From NCBI GenBank assembly GCA_030638205.1, contig DAOWFB010000048.1, positions 1-5,322 on the forward strand: a stretch of DNA of 5,322 nucleotides, read 5' to 3'. Source of the stretch: Thalassospiraceae bacterium (GTDB lineage: Bacteria > Pseudomonadota > Alphaproteobacteria > Rhodospirillales > Magnetovibrionaceae). The position numbers and the translations under genes are program-made. The notes beneath the pieces are model-generated. The model was given only the letters and a program-made list of their open reading frames with translations, had not been told where the DNA came from and ran no database searches. This document shows positions 1-4,450 of the stretch, one piece after another (the first letter of the stretch is position 1; each line of letters begins with the position of its first letter).

Positions 1-1944
1 TCGCACGATTGCCTGCGCCTTGTTTATGCCGGTGATGATAAGCTTTTTCTGCCAGTTGAAAACATAGATATAATTACTCGTTTTGGCTCTGAAGACGCGG
101 GCGCAAATCTAGACAGACTGGGTGGAGCATCGTGGCAAGCCAGAAAAGCCGGAATGAAAAAACGCCTACGCGACATGGCGGGCGAGTTAATAAAAATAGC
201 CGCAGGTCGCGAATTAAAAAACGCAGAGGTAATGGACGTTGATGTTGGCGCATTTGATGAATTCCAATCGCGCTTTCCGTTTACCGAAACCGAAGATCAG
301 GCCCGGGCAATTTCCGATGTTGTGAGCGATCTTGGTTCCGGTAGACCAACTGACCGTTTAGTTTGTGGCGATGTTGGCTTTGGCAAAACCGAGGTCGCAT
401 TGCGGGCTGCCTTTGTTGCCGCCATGAGCGGGCGTCAGGTTGCGTTGGTAGTCCCAACAACGTTATTGGCAAGGCAACACTTCAACCAATTTAAAGAACG
501 CTTTAGCGGCTTCCCCATACGGGTGGCCCAACTTTCAAGGCTTGTAACCGCAAGCCAAGCAAAAGAAACAAAAGAAGGATTAAAAGATGGAACCATTGAT
601 ATTGTTGTCGGAACCCATGCGCTTTTGGCCAAGGATGTGGAAATTAAAAATATTGGATTGCTGATAATTGACGAAGAACAGCATTTTGGCGTTAAGCATA
701 AAGAGAGCCTTAAAGCCATCAAGGATAACGTTCATGTTTTAACTTTATCTGCTACGCCCATACCCCGAACATTACAATTGGCCCTTAGTGGCGTCAGAAA
801 AATGAGCCTTATCGCCACCCCGCCGGTTGACCGCCTTGCGGTTCGCACGTTCATAACTCCGTTTGATCCGGTTGTGGTGCGCGAAGCCATAATGCGCGAA
901 CGTTTTCGTGGCGGGCAAACATTTTATGTCTGCCCACGTATTTCTGATCAGGGTTATTTGCTAAAAACACTAAAAGAGCTGGTACCCGAGGTGCAGGTAG
1001 TGATTGTTAACGGGCGTATGACGCCAAGCGATTTAGAAGAAACCATCGGATCATTCTACGAAGGCAAGTTTGATATATTATTGGCCACCAATATTATTGA
1101 ATCCGGGCTTGATCTTCCGCAGGTAAATACAATCATCATTCATCGAGCCGACATGTTTGGGCTTTCTCAGCTTTATCAATTGCGGGGCCGGGTCGGGAGA
1201 TCGAAAACCAGAGCCTATGCCTACCTTACATTGCCAGATGGAAAGGCACTAACGCCGGCTGCGGAAAAAAGACTTTCTGTTATGCAGTCGCTAGATAGTC
1301 TTGGCGCTGGGTTTCAACTGGCCAGCCATGACTTAGACATTCGCGGTGCAGGCAATTTGTTGGGCGAGGAGCAATCAGGCCATATTCGCGAGGTCGGTAT
1401 CGAGCTTTATCAACAAATGTTGGAAGAGGCCGTTGCCGAAGCGCGCGGAGGGGGCGAAAGTGAACGTGAAGAAGATTATTCACCGCAGGTCGGTATTGGA
1501 ATATCTGTTATGATACCGGAAAATTATGTTTCTGATTTGCATTTGCGGATGGATCTTTATCGTCGCGTTGCCAGTATTGCCGATGATGGCGAAAGCGAAA
1601 CCTTTGCCGCCGAAATGATTGATCGTTTTGGCACAATACCAGATGAGGTTGAAAACCTGTTGAAGGTGGTGTCCATCAAAAGGCGTTGCCGCCAGGCAAA
1701 TATTGAAAAAATTGATGCCGGGCCAAAAGGGGCCGTTATTTCGTTTAGGGGAAACACCTTTCCCAACCCCGAAGGATTGGTTGGTTTTATTTCCGAACAA
1801 GTAGGAACGGTAAAATTAAAACCAGATCACACATTGGTGTTAAAGCGTGCATGGGATGGTTCGGAAGAAAGACTGCGCGGTGTAGCTCGCTTGGTGAGTG
1901 AGCTTGCCGATGTGGCTCAAACAAATAAGCAAGTAAGTAAGTAG
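1..1944 (+). CDS. mfd: Transcription-repair coupling factor Mfd, C-terminal part (5' end outside window)
   Basis: Mfd is a cytoplasmic ATP-dependent DNA translocase that pushes stalled RNA polymerase off lesions and recruits UvrA for nucleotide excision repair. The frame is open from base 1, and the 647 visible residues are roughly the last 55-60% of a usual protein of about 1150 residues. Residues 1-30 are the end of the RNA-polymerase-interacting domain, followed by the relay helix (LDRLGG, W45, K49). The RecG-like superfamily 2 motor follows: Walker A GDVGFGKTE at 123-131, DEEQ box at 224-227, SATPIPRT at 250-257, motif V near 362-371 and motif VI QLRGRVGRS at 393-401. The TRG translocation motif (HDLDIRGAGNLLGEEQSG) begins at 443, and the C-terminal D7 domain starts near IPENY at 505. 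All motor residues look intact. The UvrB-like and UvrA-binding N-terminal domains lie off the left edge. The ATG at 154 is an internal methionine, not the start. The stop is TAG at 1942-1944. Confidence 0.98.
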   Translation, partial: SHDCLRLVYAGDDKLFLPVENIDIITRFGSEDAGANLDRLGGASWQARKAGMKKRLRDMAGELIKIAAGRELKNAEVMDVDVGAFDEFQSRFPFTETEDQARAISDVVSDLGSGRPTDRLVCGDVGFGKTEVALRAAFVAAMSGRQVALVVPTTLLARQHFNQFKERFSGFPIRVAQLSRLVTASQAKETKEGLKDGTIDIVVGTHALLAKDVEIKNIGLLIIDEEQHFGVKHKESLKAIKDNVHVLTLSATPIPRTLQLALSGVRKMSLIATPPVDRLAVRTFITPFDPVVVREAIMRERFRGGQTFYVCPRISDQGYLLKTLKELVPEVQVVIVNGRMTPSDLEETIGSFYEGKFDILLATNIIESGLDLPQVNTIIIHRADMFGLSQLYQLRGRVGRSKTRAYAYLTLPDGKALTPAAEKRLSVMQSLDSLGAGFQLASHDLDIRGAGNLLGEEQSGHIREVGIELYQQMLEEAVAEARGGGESEREEDYSPQVGIGISVMIPENYVSDLHLRMDLYRRVASIADDGESETFAAEMIDRFGTIPDEVENLLKVVSIKRRCRQANIEKIDAGPKGAVISFRGNTFPNPEGLVGFISEQVGTVKLKPDHTLVLKRAWDGSEERLRGVARLVSELADVAQTNKQVSK

Positions 1945-1946
1945 AA

Positions 1947-2597
1947 TTAAATCTCGCACTCTATTTGCACATTTGCGCTGTCAAATAATTTTGCCATTAC
2001 CATTGGTGGTTGTGCGCCCTGCAATGCAAAGCGATTATCAATTATGTAACATGGCACACCGTTAATACCCAGCCTGTGGGCTTTGGCATTTTCGTCCATT
2101 ACCCAACTGCTTTCTATTTTTCCGTCAAGCGCGCCTTCAACCATATTTTTTTCAATTCCGGCTTTTATTCCAATATCCAAAAGAACATCAAAGTCGCCAA
2201 TGTTCAGGCCTTGATTAAAAAAGGCATGAAACAAAAGCTCAACAATATTGTCTGCAATTTCTGCGTTATTATTAATCGCTGCAAAACGAACAAGACGATG
2301 GGCATCAACCGTCGCCGGCGTTTGATCTATACCATCAAACTGAAATTCTATTTCTTCTGATTGACCAAATTCTTCTAATGCGCCGAGCAGGCGGCGAACG
2401 CGCGCTTGGGAGCCAAACTTACCCAGCAAATAGATATCACGCTCCATTCCCTGTTGTGGCATATCTGGGTTTAATAAAAACGGCCGCCAGCTGATCGATA
2501 TATCCATATGGGGGCGAAGCGCCAAAGCCTGCTCCATACGGCGTTTGCCGATATAGCACCACGGACAAATAGGGTCAAAATAGGCATCTATATGCAT
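1947..2597 (-). CDS. DsbA-family thioredoxin-fold oxidoreductase, FrnE-like
   Basis: This 216-residue protein belongs to the DsbA/FrnE/2-hydroxychromene-2-carboxylate isomerase superfamily. A short N-terminal beta strand (MHIDAYFDP) leads straight into the redox motif CPWC at residues 11-14, followed by YIGKRRME. The middle is the helical insertion, including the family-typical DAHRLVRFA segment at 98-106. The C-terminal thioredoxin half carries the cis-proline loop GVPCYIID (180-187, P182) and the FrnE-like FALQGAQPP (190-198). Length fits the family. There is no signal peptide, so it should be cytoplasmic; FrnE-like members are linked to disulfide exchange and oxidative stress, but the substrate here is unknown. 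An unusual point is Cys183 directly after the cis-proline, where an aromatic or small residue is more usual; Cys214 lies near the end. No ATG, GTG or TTG lies between 2597 and the upstream in-frame stop, so this start is forced. Its best Shine-Dalgarno is 14 nt away. It converges on mfd with a 2-bp gap. Confidence 0.93.
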   Translation of the reverse strand: MHIDAYFDPICPWCYIGKRRMEQALALRPHMDISISWRPFLLNPDMPQQGMERDIYLLGKFGSQARVRRLLGALEEFGQSEEIEFQFDGIDQTPATVDAHRLVRFAAINNNAEIADNIVELLFHAFFNQGLNIGDFDVLLDIGIKAGIEKNMVEGALDGKIESSWVMDENAKAHRLGINGVPCYIIDNRFALQGAQPPMVMAKLFDSANVQIECEI

Positions 2598-2627
2598 GGA
2601 ATGTATTTTTATCCTTTAAGGAGTATA
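2598..2627. promoter_or_regulatory. 30-bp divergent gap with palindromic Shine-Dalgarno block and a TATAAT box
   Basis: This is the whole gap between the divergent starts of the FrnE-like gene (minus) and the hydrolase gene (plus). The 11-nt imperfect palindrome TCCTTTAAGGA at 2612-2622 gives an AAGGA(G) Shine-Dalgarno on both strands. On plus, AAGGAG at 2618-2623 sits 4 nt before the ATG at 2628. On minus, AAAGGAT sits 14 nt before the ATG at 2597, which is longer than usual. A perfect TATAAT (2624-2629) overlaps the plus ATG, but I see no -35 match at 16-18 bp upstream, so it is only a weak promoter candidate. If real, transcription would start downstream of 2628 and translation from 2643 or 2661. 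With so little space, at least one promoter must lie inside the opposing coding sequence. Confidence 0.55.
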
Positions 2628-3695
2628 ATGATAGCTCAAATTATGAAAAGGGGATGGCAGATGACGCCACCAGATGGACCGGAACCCGAAACAAACACCC
2701 TTTATTACGAACAATTGGCACCTGAACAATTAGGTGCAAAAGACGGCAGGGGGCGTTTTCGCGAAATTTACAAAGCGGTAAATGATGCAAAGGGAAGGTC
2801 ATTGCCAGATTGGCGCGAAATAGAAAATGTTTTTCGTGATATGGGTGACGAAGGCACTGCCATTGGTGCGCCCGTTAATCTTGATCCATTTTCAGGAAAT
2901 ATATGGGTCGTTGCTGTCGGTGGATATTTATCCGCTTGTATGCGCTGGATGGCACCGGTATTTGGTGACGCGCTTTCGCACCTAAAAGAGCTTGGGGCAA
3001 ATACAACAACCGCATTGGTCGCTGGCAGATGCGGCACGGTTCATAATTCTGAAATTGTCAGGGATACCATTGACAATCTGCCATTGGGCGAAAATGACAA
3101 GGTTATCATCGTTGCCCATTCAAAGGGCGTGCTAGATACTATGGAAATGATTAGCCGTTTCCCCCAAACGGCAAAGCATATAAACGCATTTATTGGCGTT
3201 ACCGGTGCTGTTGGTGGGTCGCCGCTTGTCACCGAGCTGCCGTATGTTCTTAGAAAAATATTGGTTAATGTCCCGCTTCCCACATGCTCAACCGGGGACA
3301 AGTTGGCGCTTAGAGATTTAGAGCCGGAAATCAGAAAAGATTTTCTTTCCAGATTTACTATGCCAGAACACATTAAGTCCTTTTCCATTGCCACATGGCC
3401 AAATAAGGGTGAGGGCAGGGATAATATGTCCACCGGATTCAGGTTTATGCGCACCATACTAGACCGCCATGATTTGGCCAACGATGGGCAGGTGCTGGTG
3501 CGCGATATGATAATCCCCGGATCGACCATGCTTGGCATCATTGATGCCGACCACACAGCGGTTGCCATGCCGTTTGCCCGCAATAATTCATTGGGAGCCA
3601 AGATTGCATCCGGCCTATTGCGTGATCATAACGCATTTCCTCGGGAAATTATGGTGGAGGCCGCAGTTCGCCTTGCTCTTGAGGATATGTCTTGA
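2628..3695 (+). CDS. Uncharacterised alpha/beta-hydrolase-like (lipase/esterase-type) protein
   Basis: I do not recognise a named family, but 355 residues show alpha/beta-hydrolase features. NDKVIIVAHSKGVLD (156-170) is a buried beta strand followed by a nucleophile elbow AHSKG with Ser165, a variant of GxSxG like the HSKG found in some lipases. NDGQV (285-289, Asp286) and IDADHTAVAMP (305-315, His309) resemble the NDG(x)V...H tail of bacterial lipases and would complete a Ser-Asp-His triad. NIWVVAVGGYLS near 91-102 may be the oxyanion-hole strand. No signal peptide or clear membrane segment is visible, so it is probably cytoplasmic; the substrate is unknown. The start at 2628 follows AAGGAG by 4 nt. 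The ATG at 2661 (residue 12), preceded by AAGGGGA at a 6-nt distance, is a real alternative. The frame stays open back to 2508, but only antisense to the FrnE-like gene, so I rejected that extension. The 112-residue gene follows after 78 bp, probably in one transcript. Confidence 0.85.
   Translation: MIAQIMKRGWQMTPPDGPEPETNTLYYEQLAPEQLGAKDGRGRFREIYKAVNDAKGRSLPDWREIENVFRDMGDEGTAIGAPVNLDPFSGNIWVVAVGGYLSACMRWMAPVFGDALSHLKELGANTTTALVAGRCGTVHNSEIVRDTIDNLPLGENDKVIIVAHSKGVLDTMEMISRFPQTAKHINAFIGVTGAVGGSPLVTELPYVLRKILVNVPLPTCSTGDKLALRDLEPEIRKDFLSRFTMPEHIKSFSIATWPNKGEGRDNMSTGFRFMRTILDRHDLANDGQVLVRDMIIPGSTMLGIIDADHTAVAMPFARNNSLGAKIASGLLRDHNAFPREIMVEAAVRLALEDMS
2648..2654 (+). promoter_or_regulatory. Alternative ribosome binding site for the hydrolase gene (start at 2661)
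   Basis: AAGGGGA lies 6 nt upstream of an in-frame ATG at 2661. The complementarity to the 16S tail is weaker than AAGGAG at 2618-2623, but the spacing is better. Use of this start would remove 11 residues (MIAQIMKRGWQ), which carry no recognisable motif, and would leave a 63-bp divergent gap with more room for a promoter. Confidence 0.35.
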
Positions 3696-3698
3696 AGG

Positions 3699-3709
3699 TG
3701 AGGGCCTCA
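3699..3709. repeat. Short palindrome TGAGGGCCTCA just after the hydrolase stop
   Basis: TGAGG-G-CCTCA is a 5-bp inverted repeat around a single base, beginning 3 nt after the TGA stop of the hydrolase gene. The arms are too close to form an RNA hairpin and no U-tract follows, so it is not a terminator. It could be a protein-binding half-site pair or chance. Confidence 0.3.
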
Positions 3710-3726
3710 GATTGTATATTCCCCGG

Positions 3727-3750
3727 AAATAAGGCCAGAAATAAGACCAG
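3727..3750 (+). repeat. 12-bp tandem duplication in the hydrolase/small-protein gap
   Basis: AAATAAGGCCAG (3727-3738) is followed directly by AAATAAGACCAG (3739-3750), identical at 11 of 12 positions, and then by a partial third unit starting AAAC. The array occupies much of the 78-bp gap between the hydrolase stop and the ATG at 3774, and it ends 23 nt before that start. It is A/G-rich and purine-heavy, but no function can be read from it. Confidence 0.6.
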
Positions 3751-3773
3751 AAACAGGGAATGGGCACTAAATT

Positions 3774-4112
3774 ATGAACGAACAACCCCAAAATAATGCA
3801 GAATTTTTTTTCGGAGTTATGGTCCTTAAGGGCGGTAAATGGGTGCCGCACAGTAAATTTGATGGTGGCGCGTTTGGAACCGCTCTTATTAGTGCCGAGG
3901 AAACAGACTCCCTTCCTGAGTTTGATGGGGTTAAGATTATGAGGTTTGCTATCAGCAAATCATCAGGGGCCGAACCAAAGGAAATGTGGGTTAGCCCACG
4001 TTTTGAAGCCCGGGCAAAGGCGGCTGCATCGGCTAAGGTTCGTACTGGATTGAAGCAAACACAAGAAACAATCGAAGCTGCCAGACGCAGCAACTTCAAG
4101 AAAACTCAGTAA
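3774..4112 (+). CDS. Small conserved-looking protein of unknown function (112 aa)
   Basis: I do not recognise this as a named family. The 112 residues split into an N-terminal folded-looking half and a basic helical tail. Residues 11-58 (FFFGVMVLKGGKWVPHSKF, then GTALISAEE, then EFDGVKIMRF) alternate strand, helix and strand. They recall the small 'V.V...GKW..H..F...A...AE....GVKI.R' pattern of short alphaproteobacterial proteins, though that comparison is from memory. Residues 78-112 are Ala/Lys/Arg-rich and probably form an amphipathic helix that could bind nucleic acid or protein. There is no signal peptide and no cysteine. An in-frame TAA at 3768 fixes ATG 3774 as the first possible start. 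The nearest purine block, AGGGA at 3755-3759, is 14 nt away, so the ribosome binding site is weak and translation may depend on the upstream hydrolase gene. A run of eight T at 3804-3811 encodes Phe11-13. A terminator follows 57 nt after the stop. The coding call rests on coherent composition and context. Confidence 0.8.
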   Translation: MNEQPQNNAEFFFGVMVLKGGKWVPHSKFDGGAFGTALISAEETDSLPEFDGVKIMRFAISKSSGAEPKEMWVSPRFEARAKAAASAKVRTGLKQTQETIEAARRSNFKKTQ

Positions 4113-4131
4113 TTTCAAGAAATATCACTCA
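4095..4131 (+). repeat. Degenerate 19-bp tandem repeat across the small gene's stop codon
   Basis: TTCAAGAAA occurs at 4095-4103 and again at 4114-4122, a 19-bp period, with further partial matches after each copy (about 14 of 19 positions agree between units). The stop codon TAA at 4110-4112 lies between the copies. This suggests an old small duplication at the 3' end of the gene, but it may be chance in A-rich sequence. Confidence 0.35.
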
Positions 4132-4169
4132 TTTATTGAGGTGAAGGTAGCTATTGAAGTGAGGGCAAC

Positions 4170-4209
4170 AAAAAAGACTGCGACATATAAAATGTTGCAG
4201 CCTTTTTTT
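4170..4209 (+). terminator. Strong intrinsic terminator after the small gene, possibly bidirectional
   Basis: The left arm 4170-4186 (six A, then GACTGCGACAT) pairs with the right arm 4192-4208 (ATGTTGCAGCC, then T) around the 5-nt loop ATAAA. A seventh T follows at 4209. The plus-strand RNA has one A:C mismatch (4177/4201) and one G:U wobble (4182/4196). On the minus strand these roles swap, giving one U:G wobble and one C:A mismatch, and the A-tract becomes a U-tract, so both orientations could terminate. It ends the hydrolase/small-protein unit and separates it from the sensor gene. Confidence 0.9.
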
Positions 4210-4289
4210 CGTTTATGGGAAGTTGCTTAAAATGGGCCTCTTCCCCCCCTTTAACTAGGTGGTATTGTCATCTTTATATTGGCGTATGC

Positions 4290-4334
4290 ATATAATCCAG
4301 ATATCGTATATTTCTGCAAATATGGTGATTATAT
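4290..4334. repeat. Inverted repeat ATATAATC...GATTATAT
   Basis: Two 8-bp arms (4290-4297 and 4327-4334) are exact reverse complements separated by 29 bp. The interval also contains GATATC and a CAGA...TCTG pair. Such spacing could suit a regulator binding two sites upstream of the sensor gene, but the arms are AT-only apart from one base pair, so chance is quite possible. Confidence 0.3.
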
Positions 4335-4385
4335 AAGGGTGTAAACGCTTATTTGTTCTATATTCGAGCTGTAAATAGCACACTA

Positions 4386-4402
4386 GAAGGATGGGGCCCT
4401 TC
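4386..4402 (+). other. Small hairpin GAAGG / CCTTC in the sensor gene leader
   Basis: GAAGG (4386-4390) pairs with CCTTC (4398-4402) around the 7-nt loop ATGGGGC. It is the only GC-rich patch in an otherwise AT-rich leader and lies 48 nt before the ATG at 4451. No U-tract follows, so it is not a terminator. An 11-codon reading frame (ATG 4391 to TAG 4421-4423) starts in the loop but has no properly spaced ribosome binding site. Confidence 0.3.
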
Positions 4403-4450
4403 GGTTTGGTTTATGTACGGTAGATGCAATCTATGTAAAAAGTGTATTTG

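Larger units (their letters stand above)
4210..4450 (+). other. Gene-free AT-rich region upstream of the PAS/GAF sensor gene
   Basis: Together with the 57 nt before the terminator, this makes a stretch of 338 bp without a gene (4113-4450). It should hold the sensor gene's promoter, but I see no convincing -35/-10 pair: TTGTCA (4265-4270) and TATAAT (4291-4296) are 20 bp apart, which is too far. Other content is a GGGAAG/CTTCCC pair (4217-4222/4240-4245), a C7 run (4243-4249), ATGCAT and GATATC palindromes, an ATATAATC/GATTATAT inverted repeat (4290-4297/4327-4334) and a short GC hairpin at 4386-4402. No known riboswitch or RNA gene is recognisable. Confidence 0.6.

Noticed and set aside
435..722. 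Minus-strand frame within mfd
   Set aside because: It is a shadow of the conserved helicase motifs on the plus strand and contains no recognisable domain.
2010..2360. 116-codon plus-strand frame over the FrnE-like gene
   Set aside because: It is antisense to a confidently identified gene; the Lys/Asn-rich translation has no domain signature and no ribosome binding site.
2508..2627. Longer hydrolase start at 2508
   Set aside because: The extra 40 residues are antisense to the FrnE-like N-terminus including its CPWC codons, and AAGGAG at 2618-2623 points to the ATG at 2628.
3041..3601. 186-codon minus-strand reading frame inside the hydrolase gene
   Set aside because: Its translation is low-complexity and Ser/Pro/Ile-rich without motifs, and it lies fully antisense to a gene with a clear catalytic pattern.
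3767..4099. 110-codon minus-strand frame antisense to the small gene
   Set aside because: The plus frame has better context (same direction as the hydrolase, terminator after its stop), and the minus product looks like a shadow translation.
4217..4245. GGGAAG/CTTCCC as a second terminator
   Set aside because: The 6-bp stem has a 17-nt loop and is followed by C residues rather than a U-tract.
4265..4296. TTGTCA and TATAAT as a sigma-70 promoter for the sensor gene
   Set aside because: The spacer is 20 bp, beyond the usual 16-18, so the match is not convincing.
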